From Bacteroidota bacterium (GTDB taxonomy: Bacteria; Bacteroidota; Ignavibacteria; Kryptoniales; JAKASW01): DNA of 64,000 bases. The stretch lies in the NCBI GenBank assembly GCA_023381615.1, contig JAMCQL010000032.1, positions 1 through 64,000 on the forward strand. Direction: 5' to 3'. Of the stretch, positions 1 to 7,880 are shown in pieces (the stretch's first letter is position 1; each line of letters starts with the position of its first letter). Under the pieces are notes generated by a model. That model did no database searches, was not told where the DNA came from, and worked only from the letters and a program-made list of their open reading frames with translations. A program made the position numbers and the translations under genes.

Positions 1-110
1 GTCAAAGATTCCTCGCTGTTCTTTTCTCTTGTACTGCATATCTCTCCTATTCTCTTTCCCTTATTAGACGCATCATGGTACAAGAAGTTTTATCTTATCC
101 AATATCACCA

Positions 111-127
111 GTTTTTAGAGATGCCCT
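111..127. repeat. End of an inverted-repeat element (TIR-like 17-mer)
   Basis: The segment agtttttagagatgccc (bases 111-127, with the preceding a) recurs at 7781-7797, where it forms the right end of a short inverted-repeat element. Here only this end is visible; no matching left end is seen in bases 1-110, which contain nothing else I can name. The truncated gene downstream begins its open frame right at this sequence, so it marks a likely rearrangement junction. Confidence 0.45.
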
Positions 128-166
128 TGGGATAATACCGACCTGGAGGGGCCCTGGCTCAATCTG

Positions 167-637
167 ATGCGCAATGCCATGAACGTCCAGATCTGGTCAT
201 TCAAGCACCCGGATTTCTTAGCCGTCTCCGCTACACATGGTGCCGCGCACCTGGCGCTGTACGATGATTACATCTGGGATAAATACAAGGTTGCCAAACT
301 CACCAATGATAAATACCAGACCAACGTTTTCATCAAGGATGAGCTGGCAGCCCAGATCAACCCTGCGGATTTCGAAAACCCGAATGGCGTCTTTTCACCG
401 CGCGGCGACAGCATTGCGGTTCTCCAAAAACGCGAAGCAGTCTTTTTGGCCTGCCACAACGCAATTTGGGAGTTGACACTGGCCCTCTATCAAAAGGGGG
501 TTAATCCGGACCGCCTCAGCCACGCACAGATAGTAGCGGAGTTCACCAACCATCTCATACCTGGGGCAGTGCTCACACCCGGTATTGTCGGTACCTTGCC
601 AGAGCTTATGTTGGCTGGTTATCAGTATGCGAAATAA
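167..637 (+). CDS. N-terminally truncated DsrE-like / Tat-associated protein
   Basis: 156 residues from the first ATG, but the frame is open back to position 119 and the upstream codons (DLEGPWLNL) read as protein, so the natural N-terminus is missing. The C-terminal half (FLACHNAIWE, TNHLIPGAVLTPG, ELMLAGYQYA) resembles a family of exported proteins distantly related to DsrE and often annotated as Tat-signal proteins; their function is not established. A full-length member would carry a signal peptide and roughly 80 more residues. It sits 16 bases before the binding-protein gene at 654 and probably once shared its transcript. Probably a decaying gene. Family assignment is from memory of sequence pattern and is moderate. 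Confidence 0.5.
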   Translation: MRNAMNVQIWSFKHPDFLAVSATHGAAHLALYDDYIWDKYKVAKLTNDKYQTNVFIKDELAAQINPADFENPNGVFSPRGDSIAVLQKREAVFLACHNAIWELTLALYQKGVNPDRLSHAQIVAEFTNHLIPGAVLTPGIVGTLPELMLAGYQYAK

Positions 638-653
638 TCGAAAGGAGATAAAA

Positions 654-1625
654 ATGCTAAAACAAATGCATCATCGTGTGGCAGTCCTGGTGGCTGTGAT
701 CTTTCTGGCCTTCTCGGGCGTGAATGCTCAGGGACAGAAACAGATATTCCCGCCTTGGAGTCATGGCAAGAATGCTCCGGCCATCGACAAGGGATTGGAG
801 TTCACGGTCCCGGAAGTGGACAACCTGCCGGACTTTCACGGCAGCATCGACAACCCCCAATTAGTCATCTTCGTGGGCGGCAATTACTTCTTCGCCATGG
901 CCCCGCTGGTGGCGGCTTTTGAGAAGGAGCACCCGGATCTCAAGGGCAGGATCTACTACGAAACTTTGCCGCCAGGCTACCTGATCAAGCAGATGGAGGC
1001 TCGAGGCACCATCACCGTCGGCAACATGACCTGGACCATCCATCCTGACGTTTACGCCGCCGGCATGGAGAAGGTTGACATGCTTATTCACAAGGGGATG
1101 CTGGCAGGTCCTGCGGTACCGTACGTCACCAATGATCTCACCATAATGATCCCCAAGGATAACCCCGCTCGTATCACGGGGCTTGCTGACCTGGGCAAAC
1201 CGGGGGTGCGATTAGTCATGCCCAACCCGGAGTACGAGGGCGTGGCGCGGCAGATCAAGATTTCTTTAGAGAAGGCCGGCGGCAAGCCTCTGGAACAGAT
1301 GGTTTACGACACCAAGGTAAAGAATGGAGAGACGATCCTCACCCAGATTCATCACCGGCAGACGCCGCTCTATTTGATGCAGGGACTGGCAGACGCGGGC
1401 GTAACATGGAAGTCCGAGGCTATTTTCCAGGAGCAGGCGGGGCACCCGATCAGCCACATACCAATTCCAGCCAAAGACAACACCACGGCGATCTACGCTG
1501 CAGCCCTGGTGAAGGATGCGGCACATCCGCAGGCCGCCAAGGAATGGCTGGATTTCCTGAAGTCACCGCAGGCACTGCAGATCTTCGAGCGTTATGAGTT
1601 CAAGCCCTACACCGGCGCGAAGTGA
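654..1625 (+). CDS. Periplasmic substrate-binding protein (ModA-like, orphan)
   Basis: 323 residues. The ATG at 654 is preferred over an earlier in-frame ATG at 585 because a strong ribosome site (aaaggag, 640-646) lies just upstream and the protein then starts with a clean signal peptide, ending near SGVNA-QG. The mature part has the type 2 periplasmic-binding fold pattern seen in molybdate/anion binding proteins: FVGGNYFFAMAPLVAAFEKEHP near the start, NDLTIMIPKDNPARI in the middle and a C-terminal AKEWLDFLKSPQALQIFERY helix typical of ModA/PstS-like proteins. No permease or ATPase gene is adjacent, so the ligand and partner are unknown. Codon use is visibly richer in G+C than in the genes after 6000, suggesting acquisition. 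Confidence 0.75.
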   Translation: MLKQMHHRVAVLVAVIFLAFSGVNAQGQKQIFPPWSHGKNAPAIDKGLEFTVPEVDNLPDFHGSIDNPQLVIFVGGNYFFAMAPLVAAFEKEHPDLKGRIYYETLPPGYLIKQMEARGTITVGNMTWTIHPDVYAAGMEKVDMLIHKGMLAGPAVPYVTNDLTIMIPKDNPARITGLADLGKPGVRLVMPNPEYEGVARQIKISLEKAGGKPLEQMVYDTKVKNGETILTQIHHRQTPLYLMQGLADAGVTWKSEAIFQEQAGHPISHIPIPAKDNTTAIYAAALVKDAAHPQAAKEWLDFLKSPQALQIFERYEFKPYTGAK

Positions 1626-1750
1626 TCCGGAATGGATGTGAGGTGCCGCCCGGACCAGGCAAGAAAGGAGATTACGCAATCCTCGTCGAAAAATAGAGTA
1701 AGCAGCAGGTGCTTCAGATGTTAATTAAAAATGAGGAACTTTCCATCAAG

Positions 1751-1779
1751 TTGTTTTTTTATTTAACATGCGATATAAC
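1751..1779 (+). promoter_or_regulatory. Putative sigma-70 type promoter for the SRPBCC gene
   Basis: TTGTTT (1751-1756) and TATAAC (1774-1779) are separated by 17 bases and lie 35 bases before the SRPBCC start at 1814. The rest of the 188-base gap after the binding-protein gene holds no other feature I recognise. Confidence 0.4.
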
Positions 1780-1813
1780 CTCGAAAGTGGAGCAAACATA
1801 ATGAGAAGGGAGA

Positions 1814-2242
1814 ATGTTCGTGAATCATTTCAGCGAAGAAATCACAATTAACGCTATTCCGGAAAACATATTCGCACTCTACAAGGACGTAGAAAATTGG
1901 AAGCGATGGGATCCTGATGTCTCGTCGTCGAGTATTTCTGGTGGATTCATCTCTGGCACCACTGGCAAACTCAAACCCACCAAAGGACCAGAGACCAAAA
2001 TCAAAATAGTCTCGGTTGAGAAAAATAAATCATTTACGGTGCAATCCAAACTTTTCCTATGTACCATGACCCTCGAACACGAATTATTGCCAGTCAAAAA
2101 TGCCACCCGTATCATTCATCAGGTATCGTTTAAAGGCCCTTTGGCATTCTTCTTTGGTCAGGTAATTGGCAGTCAAATCCGTAAGGGTTTGCCCGGTACG
2201 TTGTGGGGGCTAAAGCAGGCGGCAGAAACCAATGCCGTATAA
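1814..2242 (+). CDS. SRPBCC family (START/polyketide cyclase-like) protein
   Basis: 142 residues. The sequence opens with EEITINAIPENIFALYKDVENWKRWDPDV, the beta-strand, helix and W-x-x-W-D-P pattern of the SRPBCC superfamily (polyketide cyclase/dehydrase and lipid transport), and ends with the long C-terminal helix. These small proteins bind hydrophobic ligands in a central cavity; the ligand here cannot be deduced. Ribosome site gaaggga lies at 1804-1810. The TAA stop is embedded in a motif (GTATAAC) that resembles the R'' box of an integron attC site, as expected for a gene cassette. It stands alone with its own promoter-like sequence. Confidence 0.75.
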   Translation: MFVNHFSEEITINAIPENIFALYKDVENWKRWDPDVSSSSISGGFISGTTGKLKPTKGPETKIKIVSVEKNKSFTVQSKLFLCTMTLEHELLPVKNATRIIHQVSFKGPLAFFFGQVIGSQIRKGLPGTLWGLKQAAETNAV

Positions 2243-2307
2243 CACGTCACTCAACCTGCCTCGGCACTTCGCGCCTCGTAGCTCGCAGGTTAGCTCCGCG
2301 ATTATGC
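2237..2307 (+). repeat. attC-like recombination site A (degenerate)
   Basis: A roughly 70-base imperfect palindrome. The outer arms are GTATAAC (2237-2243) and ATTATGC (2301-2307); the inner arms are tcaacctgc (2251-2259) and gcaggttagc (2285-2294). The unequal inner arms with an extra base, and the stop codon inside the left box, are typical of integron attC sites. The right box should begin GTT but reads ATT, so the crossover base is altered and the site may be inactive. The 186 bases after it to the next gene show no other clear signal. Confidence 0.5.
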
Positions 2308-2494
2308 GGAAACCATATAACACGCCTGAATATGGCCAGGATGGCCGTATGTCATTGCAGAGAAATAATTTTGGAGATATTAACATGGTGGTGTTATCTG
2401 GAAGGACAACCCGGAAGTGGATTTATCTGGAAACCTATAAACAATAGTTGGGCGGAGACGCCTGGAATGATAAGTTTGTGGAAAGGAGTTACGT

Positions 2495-2923
2495 ATGAAC
2501 AAAAATCTGATCGCAAGGGCTTCCATGACCATCAACGCTCCCGGCGCCAAAGTGTGGGATGCGCTGGTGAATCCCGAAGCCATCAAGCAATACATGTTCG
2601 GCACTAATGTTGTCTCGGACTGGCACGAAGGGAGCCCGATTGTCTGGAAAGGAGAGTGGCAGGGTAAAGCATACGAAGACAAAGGCGTGATTCTTCAGTT
2701 CAAGCCGGGGCAAACAATTCAGTACAGTCATTTCAGCCCACTTTCTGGTCTCCCTGATAACCCAGAGAACTACCATACTGTAACCATCGAGTTGTCTGGC
2801 GAGGGAGATCAAACCCGCGTCTCGCTGGCACAAGACAATAATACGACTGAGCAGGCGCGCGATCATTCCGAAAAGAATTGGGAGATGATGCTCACTGCCC
2901 TGAAAAAGTTCTTGGAGCAATAG
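2495..2923 (+). CDS. SRPBCC / AHSA1-family protein
   Basis: 142 residues, unrelated at close range to the SRPBCC protein before it. Pattern MTINAPGAKVWDALVNPEAIKQYMFG, then GSPIVWKGEW and a C-terminal ending NWEMMLTALKKFLEQ, which is characteristic of the Aha1 C-terminal-like (AHSA1, CalC-like) branch of SRPBCC. In eukaryotes the domain stimulates Hsp90; in bacteria these single-domain versions have no settled function. A good ribosome site (gaaaggag, 2478-2485) precedes the ATG. Single gene, same strand as its neighbours, with its own long flanks, consistent with a cassette. Confidence 0.8.
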   Translation: MNKNLIARASMTINAPGAKVWDALVNPEAIKQYMFGTNVVSDWHEGSPIVWKGEWQGKAYEDKGVILQFKPGQTIQYSHFSPLSGLPDNPENYHTVTIELSGEGDQTRVSLAQDNNTTEQARDHSEKNWEMMLTALKKFLEQ

Positions 2924-2964
2924 GCCTGCGTGCGTGAAGAGGCTGGGGGCCATATCCCAGCGCC

Positions 2965-3003
2965 GCCCAACAAGGTGTTCCAGCGGATCGCCTTCAGCGC
3001 GGA
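2965..3003 (+). repeat. attC-like site B (left half only)
   Basis: GCCCAAC (2965-2971) followed by aaggtgttccagcgga is a textbook left half of an attC site (R'' then L''). I found no matching right half (tccgctgaac..GTTGGGC) before the next gene, so the site looks truncated. The rest of the 258-base gap to 3182 shows nothing else I can support. Confidence 0.35.
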
Positions 3004-3181
3004 CATGCGTGGCGGGTCTTGCCATGACATCCGCACAGTGCAGGAACTTCTGCTCCACAGTGATGTTACCATAACATCAGTATGTTTGAGGTGAAGCAAG
3101 TGGATGTTATGTGGACAATAAAAAATTTCGCAGTTTATGCGGATTGATCTAATTATTGTTAAGCAACACAAGAGGAAAGCT

Positions 3182-3652
3182 ATGCAGCCAATTCAGGAAG
3201 CCATTACAGGAAAAGAAGAGCAAGGCAATTTGTCCACGCCGTATCAGTCGCTTGTTCAGTTCTATTGTGCCTTCAACTCAGGCGACATGAAAATGATGTC
3301 AGAAAACTGGTGGCAATCGGACGACATCGCCATGGACAATCCTTTGGGCGGCATTAAACGCGGGTGGGAAGAGATACAGCCAGTATATGAGCGCATTTTT
3401 AACGGTTCGGCAGAAGTCTACGTCGAGTATTTCGATTACACCATTCATGAGACGTCAGAAATATTCTATGCCGTCGGGAGAGAACGTGGGTATTTCCGTT
3501 TGGGCGAAGAAGAAATAACGCTTGCCATCAGAACCAGCCGTATTTTCAGAAAAGTTAACGGTCACTGGAAGCAATCGCACCATCACGGGTCAATTGAAGA
3601 CCCGCAATTGTTGGCAAAGTATCAGGCTGCTGTGGATGGTAAGAAAACGTAA
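3182..3652 (+). CDS. NTF2-like / SnoaL-fold protein (YybH-type)
   Basis: 156 residues from the ATG at 3182, chosen over an ATG 45 bases upstream because agaggaaag (3171-3179) is a good ribosome site. The body has the NTF2/SnoaL pattern: YQSLVQFYCAFNSGDMKMMSENW, MDNPLGGIKRGWEEI, VYERIFNG and a terminal RIFRKVNGHWKQSHHHGSIEDP strand pair. This DUF4440-like group includes ketosteroid isomerase relatives; here the substrate is unknown. Such small single-domain proteins are very common in environmental integron cassettes. Its stop is followed three bases later by an attC-like site. Confidence 0.75.
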   Translation: MQPIQEAITGKEEQGNLSTPYQSLVQFYCAFNSGDMKMMSENWWQSDDIAMDNPLGGIKRGWEEIQPVYERIFNGSAEVYVEYFDYTIHETSEIFYAVGRERGYFRLGEEEITLAIRTSRIFRKVNGHWKQSHHHGSIEDPQLLAKYQAAVDGKKT

Positions 3653-3654
3653 AT

Positions 3655-4168
<514 letters not shown>

Positions 4169-4207
4169 GGCGTACCCAAATCAATTGAACCAAAATGGAG
4201 GAAAATA

Positions 4208-4987
4208 ATGACCGAGACCATTTTCATGATTCACGGTATGTGGGGCGGACCGTGGTATTGGGAAAACTACAAAAGCCTCTTCGAAAAGGAAGGCTACACC
4301 TGTGTCACAACCACTTTGCGCTTCCATGATATGAATCCGAAGGATGCTCCTGATCCTCGACTGGGAACAACCAGCCTGTTGGATTATGCTGAAGACCTTG
4401 AACAAGAAATCCGGCAACTTGGTGTGAAGCCCATAGTGGTGGGCCACTCTATGGGAGGACTGCTCGCACAGATTCTGGGAAGCCGGGGATTAGCCAAAGC
4501 CCTTGTTCTGCTGACTCCCGCATCGCCTGCTGGGATCATGGCTCTGACGCCATCTGTCATGAAGAGTTTCTGGAGTATGCAGACAACATGGGGCTTTTGG
4601 AAGAAGCCAATGCGCCAGACATTTAATGAGGCGGCATACTCAATGCTGCATTTGCTGCCGCCCAATGAACAAAAAGAAGCCTATGACAAGTTTGTTTATG
4701 AGTCGGGGCGTGCCGCCTTTGAGGTCGGATACTGGCTCATTGACTCAAAAAAGGCATCCGGAGTCAACGAGTCAAAAGTGACTTGTCCTGTTCTGGTCAT
4801 TGCTGGAGCCGAGGACAGGATCACACCTGCTTCGGTTGTTCGGCAAGTAGCCAGGAAATACAAGGCCGTCTCAACATACAAAGAATTCGACAATCACGCC
4901 CACTGGGTTGTCGCGGAGCCAGGCTGGCAAGAGATTGCAGAGTTTGTAAAAGACTGGCTAAAGCATACCTTGGCCGAACACGCTTGA
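4208..4987 (+). CDS. Alpha/beta hydrolase
   Basis: 259 residues from the ATG at 4208, which follows tggagga (4196-4202); an in-frame upstream start at 4163 would begin inside the attC-like site. HGMWGGPWYWENY holds the oxyanion-hole HG motif, GHSMGG carries the nucleophile Ser (near residue 94), AGAEDRITP the acidic residue and NHAHWVVAEPG the catalytic His. The family hydrolyses esters, lactones or related bonds; the exact substrate is not visible. No signal peptide, so cytoplasmic. Last member of the accessory gene string. Confidence 0.85.
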   Translation: MTETIFMIHGMWGGPWYWENYKSLFEKEGYTCVTTTLRFHDMNPKDAPDPRLGTTSLLDYAEDLEQEIRQLGVKPIVVGHSMGGLLAQILGSRGLAKALVLLTPASPAGIMALTPSVMKSFWSMQTTWGFWKKPMRQTFNEAAYSMLHLLPPNEQKEAYDKFVYESGRAAFEVGYWLIDSKKASGVNESKVTCPVLVIAGAEDRITPASVVRQVARKYKAVSTYKEFDNHAHWVVAEPGWQEIAEFVKDWLKHTLAEHA

Positions 4988-5197
4988 TACTCTTTTTGCG
5001 GGCGTCGCCGCCCAAGCAGGAATGAAAGCGGGTCCGTACTTTTCTGCCGCCTTCACGTTCCAGCGCGCACTCGTTTCAGAGTTTGCCTACTTGGCATTGG
5101 CTCCATTGCTGCTCGAATCCACCGTTAATGGTATTGTTTACATTATCCCGGAATTGTCATTGGAACTTCCATGTTATTGGGAAATTTTGATTTTATC

Positions 5198-5386
5198 TTC
5201 TTTCTTTTAGCTTGACCTAAAAGAAAGAAGCAAAGAAAAGGTCAAGACTGGAAAATATTCGGCTGGAATTTGTTCCACTTCGCTGCGGAAAATGAAACTC
5301 CCTCGACAAATCGCAGCTTTGTCGAGGTCAAACAGCATTTTCCGCTTTACGCTTCGTTCCACAAATTCCTTCTTGCCGAATATTTT
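5198..5386. repeat. Nested inverted-repeat element in geneless region
   Basis: First a perfect 13-base hairpin (5198-5210 with 5217-5229, six-base loop). Then a nested structure: 5252-5263 pairs with 5375-5386 (12 bases, perfect), ggaatttgt near 5266 with acaaattcc near 5361, 5285-5294 with 5336-5345 (10 bases, perfect), and 5301-5310 with 5318-5327 (10 bases, perfect). Similar agcttgacc-type intergenic elements occur in other FCB genomes. No protein-coding capacity is convincing here. Confidence 0.6.
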
Positions 5387-5614
5387 TAGGTCGTTTCCTT
5401 AGCAATATTTTCTTACACTATCCTTCTATGTGTTCCAGCTTCTCCTATTCGGGTAAGATACCAGAGAAGTTCCGGTTAAGCAGTTTGTCCTCTGACGATT
5501 TCCCCTGTAGTGCCTCTTCTAATGACAAATTTGGGATTATCGTCGGTATCGCCATGTCCGCCGCGGGAACTATTGTCCTGCGTCGAAATCGTTATCCTCA
5601 TCCAAGGTTCTCCT

Positions 5615-5745
5615 TGTTCCCACGGTCTCCGTGGGAACACCGATTCTGCGCTCTGCGCAAGAAAATGGCAACGACATTTGGCGCGGAGCACTGATGTAGC
5701 GTTCCCATCCCGCTGTCGGCGGGATAAACTCCGAGCATGGGAACG
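5615..5745. repeat. Palindromic GTTCCCA/TGGGAAC repeat unit
   Basis: A perfect 11-base hairpin (5615-5625 with 5629-5639, loop tct) is followed by a second unit whose ends CGTTCCCAT (5700-5708) and ATGGGAACG (5737-5745) flank an inner hairpin TCCCGC/GCGGGA. REP-like motifs of this kind are widespread between bacterial genes. Confidence 0.55.
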
Positions 5746-5956
5746 AGTATGACGATAAAATAAAATGAGAAAAGAAGATTTTCGACATACGTCAAGGCAT
5801 TTACGACGCACTACACTAAGCTTAGATTGTTACTCGCCTATTGACCCTGCCAATGCTCTCATTGCACTTTTATGATTACAGTTGCAATTCCGGCATTTAT
5901 CTATTCATTGAAAGAAGTCTTAGCAACACGGAAATCGTCACCACTGAAATAAACTC

Positions 5957-5980
5957 TCAGCCCTCGGCTGATGGTTTTTT
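5957..5980 (+). terminator. Terminator-like hairpin with T-run
   Basis: TCAGCC (5957-5962), three-base loop, GGCTGA (5966-5971), then tgg and six T. No gene ending here is recognised; short open frames between 5000 and 6120 look spurious, so the transcript it would end is unknown. Confidence 0.4.
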
Positions 5981-6119
5981 CAAAAAAAACAGAATAGGTG
6001 ATTCATTCCTGACTAAGCACTGCATTCTCAAGAGTATAACCTTTTCCCAGAATAGCTATCGCCATCTTTTTTCTCAATTTCCATTTTCAACTAACTTTGA
6101 AACAATGTTCAGAAAATCT

Positions 6120-6148
6120 TGAAAATCGTTTCCATAATGGATAGATTC
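6120..6148 (+). promoter_or_regulatory. Putative promoter of the PASTA-rpe operon
   Basis: TTGAAA (6120-6125) and TAGATT (6143-6148) with 17-base spacing, directly ahead of the PASTA gene. The start codon at 6159 would lie only a few bases from the expected transcript start, so either the message is nearly leaderless or the second ATG at 6168 is used. Confidence 0.35.
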
Positions 6149-6158
6149 TAATCACCAA

Positions 6159-6941
6159 ATGAATCGCATGTTTAAGTTTTTGTCCCGCATAATATGGTCT
6201 AATCTGGCGCGGAAATTCTACATCTCAATTTTAGCGTTGATTGTGTTTTTCTCTCTCATGAATTGGGTGGTGATGCCGTGGTACGTTAATCACGGCGGAA
6301 CTGTTACAGTTCCGGATCTAAACGGCATGCAAATATCGGAAGCGAAGCAAATGTTAGACACGCTCGATCTGCAATATGAATTTGGCGGAACGAAACCAAG
6401 CAAGCTGGCTCCCAACACCGTGTTGTCACAAAACCCGGAATCGGGTTCAGTCGTGAAACACGGGAGACGGATCTATCTGATTTTGAGCGGCCAAGAAGAG
6501 AAGGTAACCGTTCCCGACTTGCGCGGCCACTCCCAGCGTGAGGCGCAATTTATGCTCGAGCGTGCGGGATTCAGGCTCGGTAGTGTTACGTCCGATTCTT
6601 CAAGCGAATATCCTCAGAACGTCGTGATATCCCAGTCTGTTCCTGCGAACACGATGGTTCCAAGTGGATCTGCAGTTTCGATTGTCGTTTCAGCCGGCGC
6701 AATTAGCGCAGGAGAAATTTCAGTTCCTGATCTGGTCGGGAGGCCTCTTTCCGAAGCGCAAAGGATAATACTTAATTCGAATCTTGTTTTAGGAAAAATC
6801 ACTTTCCAGCCGAGCAGCAAGTTAGTTCCGAACACGGTGCTCGAGCAATATCCGCGCGCGCAGGAAATCGTCCCGAAGGGAAGCCACATCGATTTGTTCG
6901 TTTCCTCTGTCGCAAACCAAAACAAGGGCCCGGAGAACTGA
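6159..6941 (+). CDS. Membrane-anchored PASTA-domain protein
   Basis: 260 residues. One N-terminal transmembrane helix (about residues 20-44, ISILALIVFFSLMNWVVM) is followed by three PASTA repeats, beginning near TVPDLNGMQ (49), TVPDLRGHS (119) and SVPDLVGRP (188). PASTA domains bind peptidoglycan or beta-lactam-like ligands and usually sit on penicillin-binding proteins or Ser/Thr kinases; here there is no catalytic domain, so it is a stand-alone membrane sensor or anchor in the periplasm. Stop and start overlap with rpe (TGATG), so the two are translationally coupled. The pairing with rpe is a genomic arrangement I associate with this phylum, not a functional link I can show. Confidence 0.85.
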   Translation: MNRMFKFLSRIIWSNLARKFYISILALIVFFSLMNWVVMPWYVNHGGTVTVPDLNGMQISEAKQMLDTLDLQYEFGGTKPSKLAPNTVLSQNPESGSVVKHGRRIYLILSGQEEKVTVPDLRGHSQREAQFMLERAGFRLGSVTSDSSSEYPQNVVISQSVPANTMVPSGSAVSIVVSAGAISAGEISVPDLVGRPLSEAQRIILNSNLVLGKITFQPSSKLVPNTVLEQYPRAQEIVPKGSHIDLFVSSVANQNKGPEN

Positions 6942-7585
6942 TGCCTATAGTTGCGCCGTCAATCTTGTCCTCAGACTTTACGAAACTCGAAGAACAAATC
7001 CGTCTCGTCGAGAAGGGCGGAGCCGAGTGGATCCATCTTGACATCATGGATGGGCACTTTGTTCCGAACCTGACATTTGGTTCGATGCTCGTGTCGGCTG
7101 TGAACAAAATGACCGATCTTGTCTTAGACACGCATTTGATGATCGACAATCCGGATTTCTTTCTTGAGGATTTCGTCAAAGCCGGAGCTGATTTTGTCAC
7201 GGTACATTACGAAGCTGTTGTTCATCTCAATAGAACAGTGAACAGGATAAGGGAGCTTGGCGCAAAAGCCGGCGTGGCAATCAATCCTTCGACTCCGACC
7301 GATGTTCTCAAGGAAATTGTAAGTGATGTCGATCTGGTTCTTGTAATGTCAGTGAATCCCGGTTTTGGCGGACAGGAGTTCATCGACAGCGCGTACAGAA
7401 AACTTTCTGAAGTGAAAGCTCTTATTCCGAAAGGTAAGAAAGTTCATATAGAAGTTGACGGCGGTGTTGATCCGGAAAATGCTTCAAAGCTTGTGAATGC
7501 CGGTGCGGATGTTCTTGTAGCAGGCACTTCGATTTTCAAGTCGGGAGATATTCCAGCCACCGTTAAAAAGCTGAAACTGGCATAG
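6941..7585 (+). CDS. rpe: Ribulose-phosphate 3-epimerase
   Basis: 214 residues, normal length. Interconverts ribulose 5-phosphate and xylulose 5-phosphate in the pentose phosphate pathway, in the cytoplasm. Diagnostic segments: APSILSSDF at the start, HLDIMDGHFVPN (metal-binding Asp/His), DTHLMI, MSVNPGFGGQEF phosphate loop and EVDGGV (catalytic Asp). Overlaps the PASTA gene stop by one base. Confidence 0.97.
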   Translation: MPIVAPSILSSDFTKLEEQIRLVEKGGAEWIHLDIMDGHFVPNLTFGSMLVSAVNKMTDLVLDTHLMIDNPDFFLEDFVKAGADFVTVHYEAVVHLNRTVNRIRELGAKAGVAINPSTPTDVLKEIVSDVDLVLVMSVNPGFGGQEFIDSAYRKLSEVKALIPKGKKVHIEVDGGVDPENASKLVNAGADVLVAGTSIFKSGDIPATVKKLKLA

Positions 7586-7668
7586 GCAATAATCCATCCC
7601 GCTCAAATTCGATTTCGAAGTTTTCATTCTTGTTTCCCGCAATATTCATGCATGATGGGAAATTAGAA

Positions 7669-7797
7669 GGGAGTCTCCAAAAACTCAAACATATTTTTTA
7701 CCGCAGAGTTGCGAGGCGCAAAGTATCCTTTTTGTGCTTTTTCCTCTTGGCGCCTTTGCGTCTCCGCGGTGAAACAAATTAGTTTTTAGAGATGCCC
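7669..7797. repeat. Short inverted-repeat (MITE-like) element
   Basis: Ends gggagtctccaaaaact (7669-7685) and agtttttagagatgccc (7781-7797) are inverted copies with three mismatches. Inside lies a second inverted pair, accgcagag..gcgcaaag and ctttgcgtctccgcggt. 129 bases, no coding capacity. The right end recurs at 111-127. Confidence 0.55.
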
Positions 7798-7844
7798 AGA
7801 ATATAGAAAGGTTTCAGAAATCTAAGAACTGAGGAAGAAAGAAA

Positions 7845-7870
7845 CGGCGCCGCTGATTTAGCAGCGCCCA
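7845..7870 (-). terminator. Rho-independent terminator of the NagB/PIG-L gene
   Basis: ggcgccgct-gattt-agcagcgcc forms an 8-9 pair GC stem with one mismatch (about 7846-7869). On the minus strand it follows the stop codon at 7881 and is followed by a T-rich stretch (gtttctttctt). Confidence 0.65.
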
Positions 7871-7880
7871 TTTAATTTGT

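Noticed and set aside
2203-2607. 134-codon frame overlapping two SRPBCC genes
   Set aside because: Crosses the attC-like site and the start of a better supported gene in another frame.
5022-5210. 62-codon open frame after the hydrolase gene
   Set aside because: No ribosome site, hydrophobic but with no family pattern, and its end lies inside the inverted-repeat hairpin at 5198-5229; likely chance.
5841-6122. 93-codon open frame before the PASTA gene
   Set aside because: Runs through the terminator-like hairpin and promoter region; composition not protein-like.
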